DNA from: Phytopythium helicoides | Lineage: Eukaryota; Oomycota; Peronosporomycetes; Pythiales; Pythiaceae | Direction: 5' to 3' | Assembly (NCBI GenBank): GCA_024867545.1 | Contig: JANFNE010000031.1 | Span: 248,001 to 312,000 of the forward strand | DNA length: 64,000 nucleotides | Shown here: piece after piece, positions 1 through 10,144 of the stretch | How positions within the stretch are numbered: the first letter of the stretch is position 1 | Layout of the letters: each line of letters starts with the position of its first letter | The notes under the pieces: generated by a model | Seen by the model: the letters and a program-made list of their open reading frames with translations, nothing else | The model's database searches: none | Told to the model about the DNA's origin: nothing | Program-made: the position numbers and the translations under genes

Positions 1-729
1 AGTTGCCACCGGGAAAACAATCGAGTTGAGCTGATCGCTGGCCTGCGTGTTGCAGCTAAGTGCTGCTAGGAGTACATCAAGGAGCGCTTTACAAGCTAGT
101 GGTCGCACAATACCTCCGAGTTGCCTTTGATTGCGATTTGAGAGGCTTTTCGAGCTTGACTCTGCTCTTATAGAATTATGCCGAGGCGCTGGCACTGATG
201 CCAATTTCCATCTGACCCCATCATATTTGTTTGTGCTGAAAAGCAGTTGGATAACCACTCTATTCATTTATAGTGTTTAATCCAGTTTGACCAATAAACC
301 AGTCAGGTGGACCGGATGGATGAGGCTGAACAAAGCGTGGGAAGCCGTGAGCAAAGCTATTGGCTTATCGCTTGTCCAATATGAAAAGAGTGAATGGGTG
401 GCAGCGAGAAGGTTGTCGCTGACAGTGAAACCTAGTAACTTAGTAGCTCAGAACAGGAGTTCAAATCTGAATGTTCAGTGATATCAAACAAAGTCGAGAC
501 TGAAAGTCGGCGTTTGCTTTCCACAATCATCGTGGCTACATGTTCATATCGAGATGCATCAAATTTCCTAGTGCAGGATTTGGACGACACGGCCAGAGGT
601 ATTACTCTACCAGTCATTCTGCGGTGGCGTGTTGGATATCTACTTCAATTTGGCGGCAAATGCCAGCCCAACATATTGTTAGCTGAGATTGTAAAAAACA
701 CCCTCACGAGCCCTCGTGGTTACAAGGTC
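1..729. other. No gene recognised
   Basis: AT-richer stretch downstream of the BAHD-type gene. Only short open frames (under 100 codons) without recognisable domains occur on either strand. I see no tRNA, repeat or coding signal here. Confidence 0.5.
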
Positions 730-2262
730 TCACTTTTTGCGGTGAAGCCGAAAGAGCTCGTCGTTGTCTAGGATTGCCCACAGCGGCTCGCTGAGTGCCA
801 TGGTGACATCGATGGAACCACTAGAGTCTCCACTGCCCAATTCTTGCTGACGCAGCTGGTCCTCCGTCCCTAAGAAGTAGGCTACTCCGTCAACGAGCGA
901 GATCGGCGTGAACGGCGTGTACACGAGCGCCGGTGGAACGTCGAACTCGACATCACGATACATGCCAAATTTGTTCCATGCCGTAACGATGAAGTCCCCT
1001 TCCTCGTAGCGGGACGAAGTTTGCACACGCAGCTTGTTGGTTGAGCTGCTATCCACCGAAGCGTCTGCCGGAATTCGTCGGCGTCAATCGATCGGAGTTG
1101 TTGATGAACTGAGGCTGCAACGCTGGAGAGCGGGGCGTTCAGGAGTTGGTCGGCGGCGATCGAGAAAAATGGGCACAGCACGCAGTTCGGGAAGTACCGG
1201 GGCGGCATCTCCAGCCGGCCGATGCCGCGCATGTTGATGGCAGGCAGAAGCTGGAGCGGAACGCGGGTCATCGCTTCAGCGAGAGTCATACCTTGCTCCT
1301 CGAACAGTCGGATGCGAGCTCGATGCACACACTGCCAGAGGTGGGCGGTCAGCGCTTCGAAGGTCGATATCATTTGCCCCGCGTTGCCGATGTTGGCCTC
1401 GGCCTTGATGCTCGCAAGCTCACTTTTGGAGAAGCGTAGCAGGCGACCGAGACAGGGGCAGGTGTCGCTGCAGGTCCACTGGGAGGACTTGCGGCTGAAG
1501 TCGGCTGCACCTCCGGCGCAAGCTTGAAGAGTTTGGGGCGAAACTTGAGTGCATCTTTGCTCTCCTCCGGTGACAGGTCTGCCAAGTACGAGCGCGTTAG
1601 CGGTGGCTGTGCGAGGCTCACGCAGTCGCTCTCCTGTTTGCGCAAGATCAATCGACCTGAAGCCGCTGTACAGCTCGGCCAGGTCGCGCACGAGCTGGAA
1701 GAATCCTTCAGCGTCGCAAATGATGTGGCGAATCCGGAGTCCAAGCGCAACACCGCCGCACGAGAAGCGCGTGTGCTGCATCCTCAAAATGGGCTCGTTG
1801 GCCATGGCTTCCTCGCTCCGGTCGAACGGAGGCAGCAACGCACTTCCGCCTGCTGGGAAGTTTGGTCCCAAGCAGTCGAGGCAGCGCTCCAGGCTCGTCG
1901 TCTTCCCCCACAGCTTCAAACGCAGCCAGCGGAGCATCGCAGTGTGCCGACAGCAGCTCAGCTCCTTCCCCAAGTCGCTCGATCTGCAGCGCTTGGCCCT
2001 CTGGGCTGGCAACAACGCGGCCTGTCAAGTGCGGGTAGCAGTCGAGCAGCCGCCGCAACGCGCGCTGGAGTCGATCAACGGGGACGATCTCCTCAGCAGC
2101 GACCTCAGGTCGACGGTAGACGAACACGACGGCGACAGGCAGGAACCAGCGAGAGAGCTGGTCGAGTGGTCCAAGCCTCACGGTCTCCGCAAGGCCTCGC
2201 AGGGAGCTGTCGCTCTCGCACTGCAGAGAGAACCGCTCCGTGACCACGACTGAAGGATCCAT
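730..2262 (-). CDS. BAHD-type acyltransferase, frameshifted
   Basis: Probable acyl-CoA-dependent O/N-acyltransferase of the BAHD (transferase) family. The N-terminal part starts at the ATG at 2262, in a strong ACCATGG context, and carries the family signature around LDCYPHLTGRVV. The catalytic HxxxD motif is visible as HIICD near 1700. The C-terminal part has a region (NKFGMYRDVEF, then TPFTPISLVDG) at the place of the family DFGWG loop. The reading frame changes about four times: near 1860, near 1640 (a PPLTRSYLADLSPEESKDAL segment in the third frame), near 1440, and near 1040. Each segment matches the family in order, so this was one gene of about 510 residues. Either it is a decaying gene or the sequence has base-level errors. 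The substrate cannot be inferred. Confidence 0.7.
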
Positions 2263-2603
2263 GGTGATGGGGACGAGGTCGAACGCCAAGTGCTCGTTCC
2301 ATCACCAACGCTGCTCGACGCGGTCTCTCTCTCCATAGGGATCACGCCAAGAAGCTTCGCTGCGGACAGCAAAGGAGAGGATCCTCGGGAGTCGCATCGT
2401 AGCGACGCAAGCGTGGAACGTCCCCCCCAGGTGTTTGCTGCATAGCTCACGCGCCACCGCCATGCGATTCAGAAGCCAGACGGACGCAAGAAGTGGGTGT
2501 CCGTCCAGAGCACTGAATGATCTCGGGGCCATCTCCATCCGGTGGGTAAGGTCGCAGGCTCGAACAGTCCGCATTCTCGATCGGCCGACAGCTCCACGAG
2601 CCC

Positions 2604-4091
2604 ATGAAGCCTCCGGCCAACTCCTCGGCGTGGAATTCGCGAGCGAGGAGGCCGCTGACGCTTGTGGCGGCGCTCTGCCTCACGTCCGTGACGCTCGTGA
2701 CGCTGCTCAACTACTACGGCCTCGCCGAGTCGTCAACGTCAGGGAACGGCGCTGCAATGGAGCAGCAACTGATGCTCAAGGACATTCGCGATCTGCTACG
2801 AGGGATTCAGGCATCTGTTGACGCACATTCGTCCGACTCGCCATTGAAGCAGCCGGGACTTCGTCAAGAACATGAGACCGCAGCTACAATCCCTTCCGAA
2901 AGCGAGACTTTGCCGGAGTTCCCGGCAGACTACGATGGGAGCGACATGCACATCGTCTTCAGTGCGAGCTGCGGACAGAGCAACCGAGTGCTGCAGCAGA
3001 CTGTGGTGCAGCTCACGGCCACGTGGGCGGGGCAAAAGGGTCCGATCACGCAGATCCTGTCGGGCTGCTCGGAGGACGAGCGACTGCGCGTTCTGGAGGA
3101 GCCAACTTTCTACTACGACTTCCGCCGCCACTTCACGCCGAACTACGCCGACAACCCCGAGCCGGGAGTCCAAGACAGCTACAAGCCGTACAACAAGCCG
3201 TTTGGACTGCGCCACTTCCTGCTCAACGCCGTGCCGGCTGTCAAGCACGAACTCGTCGCACTCATTGATGGGGATTTCTTCTTCTTTCGCCCGCTGGAAG
3301 CCAACACGGGCAGAAATATGGCCGAGTTCTACCGCGGTAGTCGTGACCCAGCGACTGTGAACGACACCGTTGTTGACGGTATTGCCCTCGCCCAAGATTG
3401 GCACGCCCTGCAAGGCGGTTTCTTTGCCGAGGACAAAGCGGAGGTGCTCCAGAAGGTCTGTGGAGGACTGCCTTGTGGCGAAGTCTCCCCTGAGGATGGA
3501 GCCGAGTACTATGGTAGCATTGGCCCGCCGTACATCATGACACGGAGTGATGCACTCAAGATGGTGGACGACTACTGTCACCTGTGTGTGACGACGCGGC
3601 AGGTGTCGAACGAGTGGATCGCCGAAATGTTTGCCTACTCGATCGCGGCGGCCAACAACGGCATCAAGCACACGAAACTTGCGCACCTCGGGATATCGTC
3701 GCCAGGATTTGAGGCTGGAGGGCACGAGTACTGGAGCTTCGTGGACGGGTCGATGGCCAACCCGTGCGAAGACAATCTCACGCCTGTCGTGCCCAAGCAT
3801 CCACCCGTCGCGGTCCACGCGTGCCAGTGGATCGATAATTTCTACAAGGGAGTGTGGCCTAGCACGCTGACCGATTGCGACAGCCCGGCGCTCAAGATTT
3901 TGCCGCCGACGTTCTGGTCGGAAATCGAGTCCACTGTCGACCCGGGCAGCCAGAAAACGCGGCGTCACGAGGTGTGGGCCAAGTGCACGCTCACCAAAAT
4001 CATGGACCGCGCACTCCTCGAGTTCAAGAAACGAACTTGCACGTCGGGCTTCAACTCTTACCGCAGCATCAGCGCCGTCCGCACTGACTAG
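2604..4091 (+). CDS. HPAT/peptidyl-serine galactosyltransferase-like glycosyltransferase
   Basis: Intact, intronless 495-codon frame. Residues about 16-38 form a single hydrophobic segment behind a basic N-terminus, giving a type II (Golgi signal-anchor) topology with a lumenal catalytic domain. From about residue 112 it follows the plant hydroxyproline O-arabinosyltransferase / peptidyl-serine alpha-galactosyltransferase family: HIVFSASCG, SGCSEDE, YNKPFGLRHFL, then LIDGDFFFFRPL near residues 219-230 as the likely nucleotide-sugar/metal site, and later IGPPYIMTRSDA and HACQWIDNFYKG. The likely role is O-glycosylation of Hyp- or Ser-containing secreted or wall proteins; acceptor and donor cannot be told from sequence. 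It diverges from the BAHD-type gene across about 340 bp. Confidence 0.85.
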   Translation: MKPPANSSAWNSRARRPLTLVAALCLTSVTLVTLLNYYGLAESSTSGNGAAMEQQLMLKDIRDLLRGIQASVDAHSSDSPLKQPGLRQEHETAATIPSESETLPEFPADYDGSDMHIVFSASCGQSNRVLQQTVVQLTATWAGQKGPITQILSGCSEDERLRVLEEPTFYYDFRRHFTPNYADNPEPGVQDSYKPYNKPFGLRHFLLNAVPAVKHELVALIDGDFFFFRPLEANTGRNMAEFYRGSRDPATVNDTVVDGIALAQDWHALQGGFFAEDKAEVLQKVCGGLPCGEVSPEDGAEYYGSIGPPYIMTRSDALKMVDDYCHLCVTTRQVSNEWIAEMFAYSIAAANNGIKHTKLAHLGISSPGFEAGGHEYWSFVDGSMANPCEDNLTPVVPKHPPVAVHACQWIDNFYKGVWPSTLTDCDSPALKILPPTFWSEIESTVDPGSQKTRRHEVWAKCTLTKIMDRALLEFKKRTCTSGFNSYRSISAVRTD

Positions 4092-4341
4092 CTGGAATCT
4101 ATACTAATGAAGCTTGTGTACGCCATTTTGTTGGTTTTGCTCGCCGCTCATGAGATGGAGTCTTGACCACTGTAGCGCACCCTCGTCACAACGAGTGAAA
4201 GTCATGACCACGACCGAGTCTGAGAAAACGTTTTGGTCCTCGACAAGACGCACGTACGAGCAATAAAAAAAGTCTTCGACGGCGCCACCGCCCTGCTCAT
4301 TGACCATGATGTAACTACGCGATTTGATATTCAACATTGGG

Positions 4342-6083
4342 CTATGAGATGATGCAGCTCTGGCAGCAGCCCTCGCGGGGTTTGGAGCTTTCTGCAGCTC
4401 TCTCGCCTGACGGAGCCGGCCCAGCGAGGCAGGTGGCGATCTGGCGGTCGGTCCAAATGGGGTTGGCGTGCACTGTGGGCAGCGTGACGGCACGCACGAG
4501 TCCAACAGGCTCGCTCGCAGCCTCAGGCTCTGGGATCTAAGCATCGTGCAAGCAAACTCGTCAGTCGGTTGCTTCAACAGCAACTAAAGTAAAAGATCAC
4601 ACGCACCGGCTGGTAGTACACACTGTCGTTGCGATGAGCCATGATGTCCAGGTCACGGTCAATGACCTGCTCGGCGCGTGCGAACACAGTCCGCAGCAGC
4701 TCTACTCTCGGTTTCTGATCGCGCTGGCTTGCCAGCTTTGTCTCTAACTCTTTCTCATAAGGCACACACTTGGCCACAAGCAGTGCCTTGGCCTTTTTGA
4801 AATCGGCGATCGCGATCGCGCACGCCTGAGCATCTGCACCGCCAGCCTCTTTGGCCATAGCTGCGGCTCCTTGAAAGTACGCCGAGATCGACTGGTAGTA
4901 TGGCACCTTGAACGCGCAATAGAGGCGAAGGCGATCAGCCACCGCTGACCCCACCGGCGCTTGCAACGTCCGAACTGCAAACGTGTGGCACTCTGCACAG
5001 CTTCGTTAGTTCTACGACCTTGTCAGTGCCATTTGAAAACCGAACGTTGATGAACACACCTTTGTATCGCATCGACAGGTCCATCGCGAGCTTGGCCATG
5101 AGCGAAAAGTCGACTGCTTCTCTTGAAACCCCACGCAGCAGCACGAGTTCCTGGGCCTGCGCCAGCGCAATCCACAGCAATAGCTGCGGGAAGTGCCCAC
5201 CCGCCAGGTCGGGCACTCGGTCCAGCATCTCAATCTGAGTGCTCGCTCCACTCGCGTCCACTTGTGCAGTCTTCTGCTGCTCGTCTCGCCACTTGGCCAC
5301 TTCATCCTCGTCCGGGATCGCTCCCTCCTTGGCCTGCTGCGAGCCTCCCCCAAGATCTGAAACTGGGGCTCCCACGGACTTGGCGGGGACGCCAATGGAC
5401 TCGAGACACGCCGTGAGCACGCCCGCAGCATGCAGCAACAGCTGGTACGCGAGCTTGAGCTGGGCCTCGTCGGTCTCACTAAGTCTCTGGGTCAATAGGT
5501 CGTCGGCCTTGAGCTGAGCGACGCCCATGAAGCGCAGCCCCACGGCCAGCAGCGCGTGCGCGAACTCGTGGCGCGCGTCCAGCGCCACCACCTGCGCGTC
5601 CGACAGCACGTCGGTCCACTTGTAGCAGCGCAGGCAGGCCGCGCGGGCGTCCACACTTGGACTCACTATGTGGACGTCGTCCGCAGACGCGGCCACACCT
5701 GCGGACGCGTCCGCGGGCTCGATGAGCGGCTGCTGCAGCGCCGCGGACCCGTCCACAGTCGCGTCCGCAGGCGTGGACGCGGCCACCGGCGCCTCGAAGA
5801 ACCCGCGGACCAGCGACAGGTAGACGGTGAGCGCGCGCTCGTAGCTGGCGATGTCGTCCACGCTGCGGACGGCTGCGGCCGCCTCTGTGGACGACGCGGA
5901 CAGCGCGAGCGCCGCGCGCGCGTCCTGAAGGAGCTGCGCCAGCCGCGCGGCCGCGTTCTGCGCGTCCGCGGACGCCACCGAGCAGCGCCGCAGCTCCGCG
6001 TGGACGTCCGCAGCGCCGGAGGCGGCCGGCCCCGCGGCCAGTAAGTGGACGCACGGCCGCAGTCGCTGGTCCGTCGTCGCCAT
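4342..6083 (-). CDS. BRO1-domain protein (BROX/ALIX-like)
   Basis: Protein of about 550 residues with a BRO1 domain, the banana-shaped domain that binds ESCRT-III (CHMP4/Snf7) in endosomal sorting. Start chosen at MATTDQRL (6083), with a good CCCCCATGG context; another in-frame ATG lies at 6161. The N-terminal half is Ala/Ser rich. BRO1 signatures are YERALTVYLSLVRGFF, QLLLWIALAQAQELVLLRG, and RLYCAFKVPYYQSISAYFQG followed by AIADFKKAKALL. One single-base frame change lies at about 4990-5003 (ELTKLC to ECHTFAVRTL). A GT-AG intron at 4537-4606 (donor GTGCGT) joins VYYQP to IPEPEAASEP, which restores the usual BRO1 ending; the stop is TAG at 4342. No V domain or long Pro-rich tail is seen, so it is closer to BROX than to full ALIX. 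Confidence 0.8.
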
Positions 6084-8256
6084 GGGGGGAGGATGGCGCT
6101 TCGCGAAATGGCCGATTGGAGTTCGGACTTGACTTGGTTTCAGTATGGATTGCGGCGGCACGGCCGAAGCCAGAAAATCCAGCTGCTTTGGAACTCTGTC
6201 GGTTTTCTCAAGGCGGCTTCAAGATGAAGTTGCTTCGGCATGTGACGCGGCGAACCTGCAGTCGCTGCAGGGGTTGGATTGGACAAGATCCGATTCGACA
6301 ATGGAGACGAAGATAGGGGGAGGATGATCGCTCAAAATAATTTAGAACGTGTCGCTGCAGGACTGGTCATGAAAGTAGCCAACTGCCTCGGTGGACCATG
6401 AAATTCTTTGATCCCAGGCATCGATTAGTTCAGGCTACGTGCTTGTTCATCTGTCAAGCCACTTTCCTGTCTGCAAGTGCTCTCCCGCTCACTTCGGTGT
6501 TCTATCCTGAAACATCTCGACTTGCATCAAGCAAACATGTGGAGCTGTGATCGTGCACAAGGTGCAACAAACATTGCCATCATCAATCGACAGGACTGGA
6601 GCTTGCTGCCCCGGATTCTAGTGTCGGGGGCATTTTGCTCGTGCATTCGTCTGTAATGCCTCGCAGGAGTCGAAAGGAGCTCAGGCGAATGGACTTTTTT
6701 GGAAATGGAAACGCATGGCGGTCATTACGAACTGTGAAAAAGTTGATGAGGAGCAGCAAGATGCTCGTGCGATATGACGGGATACTCGTGTGAAACGAAA
6801 AGCGATCGGCGCGAGCTGGTGTCGTGAACCGGTCAGCGAGCCAGCCAGCAGAGCCGAGTTGCCGGTGTCATTAGCTACGAGTACCGCAATCACCAAATCA
6901 GGAACGATTACTGTAAACTTCAAAAACTCATGAGCAGTTAGGCGATCAGATCGTGCAGCGCCGGGTCAATGCTGTGCAACGCACGTCCATCAGCAACCGC
7001 CCATCTCCGGGGGGCAACATCCGAACTGGCTCGCCTCTTGCACGACGCAGCAACCAGCTCTTGCGCTGCCTATACTATACCAAAACCAAGTATAATTGTC
7101 ATTTTCACAAAGGGTAAAACTATTGCAGAGGTTGCAGTGAACGGTTCGGCAAGCGTCATGAAAGCTTCAATGCTTTGCTTCAACGATACGTACGTACCTT
7201 CTGCATGCCTGCCAGGTATGCATTGGTTTGCTCTCGATTCAGCAGTGTCTGCAGTACGAAATCTCTACGTAGATTTTTTTTTAAATCTGAAGCGATCGGT
7301 TTCGATAAGCGCAGCGTTCGTGGGATCGACTATATGCTGACAAGCGAGCACGGCACTGCACGGCAAGCATTTGCTGTGTTGCAAGTCAACTGAAGTGATT
7401 GTGGACACCCATGGCTCGAGCGGGTTGGGTAGCGCAGTCGCAGAGTGGCTCGATCTGATCTTGCACTCGCAATCCGCCGCGCTGTGACCTGCCAGCTGGC
7501 TGGCGACGGTTGCGAGTGACGTGGCCGCTTCAAGACAGCCTAATGCTTACAGTACATAAAGACGGACGCGTATCAGAGCGCCTTCAGGAATTCGGGGCAA
7601 CAAGCAGATTATGCCTCAGTCGGTGCCGCGCTCGCTCCGTCGTCGCAGTATAGAGCTGCACGCGCATGGCGCTCCATATGCGCTCCATCAATTTTTCAGC
7701 GCCGTGGGTCGCCGCCGTATCATCGGCGCTTGATCCAAACCAACGCTCACGCCATCGCGGCGGCGAGTGGCCGCGCAGGATCGCACCACACACGCGCACT
7801 TGATAGGAACGCGGGAATCTACTGTATGCCCAAGGTAAACATGCTCACGCGCCCGGTTTGGACGACATCGCAAGCGCTTGGAAAAAACACAAAACACAAA
7901 CATACAGTACCTGCGGCTAGGGCATGCGCCTAACCTAGCTGCATCGCCGGGGCGCTCGCCACGCGCCATACAGTACGGCCGTTACAAATCACTCGCAAAA
8001 TGTATGGTTGCCTACGGTATCAATCTCGAGGCTTGCTGACGCGCTGCGCGCGCGTAGCCGGTCCGTCGTGCTCGAGGTGTGCAATACGATTCCTGTTGCT
8101 GGCGCTGTCGGATCTGTGATTGGCGTCCGCGGCCGCGTCCGCAATCCGCGTCCGCAGTGGGGCCGGCCGGCCGGTCCGCGGCAGAATCGATTCTGCACGC
8201 GTGCGCGCGTATCCGTCTCCGTCCACCGCGGCCGCGTCCACCTCCCGTCCGCAGCC
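6084..8256. other. 2.2 kb intergenic region, no gene recognised
   Basis: Region between the divergent BRO1 and Myb-like genes. It has lower GC than its flanks and only short, domain-free frames. The last about 150 bases before 8257 are very GC-rich and carry several copies of a GTCCGCAG-like octamer, also abundant in both flanking genes. No tRNA or transposon ends were found. Confidence 0.5.
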
Positions 8257-9773
8257 ATGTTCCAGTCGTCCGCGAGTGCGCGGGACGCCGCGTGGCTGGA
8301 CGCCAAGACGCTCTCTCGGCCGCTCGACTCGCCCACGCGCAAGCGCCAGCGTCCGGACGCCGCCGGCCCCGCGCTCGACCTCAAGCTCGAGTTCGCGGGC
8401 TTCGAGCTCGTCCACAGCGCCGACCCGGCCGTCCACAGTGCGGATCCTCATAGTAACCTGCTGCTCGAGGCGGCCGCGGCGCTGCTGGCGCGCGTGGCCC
8501 CCGCCGCCGCGCAGAACCCGCTCGTGCTCGAGAACCTCAGCCGCGACGGCTTCGACTCGGCCGCGGCGCTCGCATTCGCCGCCCCGGACGAGCTCGCCCG
8601 CGCGGGGATCAGCCCTGCGGACGCGTCCGCAGTCGCGTCCACAGCGCGCCAGCGTGTGGCCGTGGCGCTGGCCCCACCGCCGCCGCTGTCGTCGCCGTCC
8701 ACAGTCTCCCACTGGCTCATGCAGTGCGGCATCCCCGACCAGAGCGCCTTCCAGTACGCCGAGAAGCTCTGCCGCCTCGGCTACGCCAGTCCGCCCGAGC
8801 TCGAGCTCGTGCTGCACGACGCGCGCGCCATCTCGAGCTTCCGGCTGGGCCACGGCCGACTCTTCCTCCACTGCGTGGCCGCGGCCGTCCACGCGCTGCA
8901 GCTGCAGACACAGCGGATGCTGCTCGCCCCCGTGCAGCACGTGCACGACCACAACGTCCAGCCGCTGCCCTTTGCCAGCTCCAGCGCCATGCTCACGCCC
9001 GTGGACCTGCAGAGGGAGAGCGAGCTCGACGCACAGGTCTACGATGGATTCCTCGACGCCCTCATGGACCACGACGACGACCACAGCGACCACAGCGACC
9101 ACGACATGCTAGGCATGCAGACCGACCCGTTCATGGCGGCCATGGCCACCCCCATGGCCGCTCCGATGCCCTCGCCCCCGCTACGCATGCCTGCCGCCGG
9201 AGCTCATGTCGCTGCTGCACGAAGCCGTCAACCAGCCGAGACCCAATGCCTGCCGACGAGGAAAGAAGATCTACTGGTCGGTGCTCGCCACCAACGGGCT
9301 CAAGGACCCGCGGTTCGCGCCGCTCGGCCACCTACTCGGCCAAGGAGCTGCAGACCGCGTACATGACGCAGTTCGAGCCGCACGCCATGATCTCCTCGCC
9401 TCCCGCCGTGCAGCACAGCCCAGTGCCGTCCACAGCGGTCGCTTCGGCGCCCGCGGCCAAGCCGGACGCGTGGAGCGAGGAGAACATCAAGCAGCTGGAG
9501 CGAGCCGTCAAGGATCCGCGGTGCAGACACCTGAGCAAGGTTTGCTGGGAGATGCTGGCTACAGGACGCACGGGCGTCGACGAGTACGCGCCGCTCGCCA
9601 AGTTCTCGGCCTCGCAGCTGCGCTCGCGCTTCCGCTCGCTGTTTGGAGACAAGCGCCCGCAGAAGCTGCGGCAGAAGAAGCAGATGCAGAAGCTTCAGCA
9701 GCAGCAGGCGCAGCAGGCTCAACAGGCCCAGCAGCAGCACCAGGTCAAGAAGGAGGAGAGTGTCGCCCTCTAG
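8257..9773 (+). CDS. Myb/SANT-like domain protein
   Basis: Start at the ATG at 8257 (MFQSSASARDAAW), about 505 residues if the frame is followed through two changes. The N-terminus holds a basic patch (PTRKRQRP) and an Ala-rich helical stretch. The middle (residues about 150-230) has an HWLMQCGIPDQSAFQYAEKLCRLGY segment resembling a SAM-like fold, which is only a guess. After an acidic His/Asp run (DHDDDHSDHSDHD) the frame changes at about 9185-9200 into a Myb-like segment (KKIYWSVLATNGLKDPRFAPL), and again at about 9320-9330 into SAKELQTAYMTQF. A second Myb/SANT-like segment follows (WSEENIKQLERAVKDPR to LRSRFRSLFGDKRP), then a Gln-rich, Lys-ending tail. It is probably a nuclear DNA-binding protein; I do not recognise a named orthologue. 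Confidence 0.65.
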
Positions 9774-10144
9774 AGAGCGCTCTTTGACTCGCGTATCTAG
9801 TATAAACCAATCCACACCACCACTTTCATCCTCACCACAAACTTTTCTTCATCACTACATATCTTCCGCCCATCTTTCGCCTGTGCGTTTCGATGGGGGA
9901 AAGCCAACCGATCGTGCGCATGTCACCCATGGCGCAGGTCCACCATGCGGATAGGCATCACCATGATCAAAATGTGCAGCTCACCACACACCGCGCAACG
10001 AATTCATCCGTTTTCGCCGTCAAATTAGCACGTTCGTGTATTCTTGGCGCTGCCACAGCTTGACCAAAATGGGATCCAAAGTCGTCGAGATCAAACTCGT
10101 TCAGTTGATATCAGCAGTGGTGTCTGATGCTGTCGCATGGAAGC

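Noticed and set aside
2796..3968. 390-codon open frame on the - strand
   Set aside because: Antisense shadow of the glycosyltransferase; Arg/Val-rich, no domain, caused by GC-biased third positions.
7425..7500. tRNA-like GC-rich segment (GGTTGGGTAGCGCAG)
   Set aside because: No matching acceptor stem or T-loop GTTCRA could be found.
8020..9102. 360-codon open frame on the - strand with Val/Arg/Gly runs
   Set aside because: Opposite the Myb-like gene; low-complexity composition and no family similarity.
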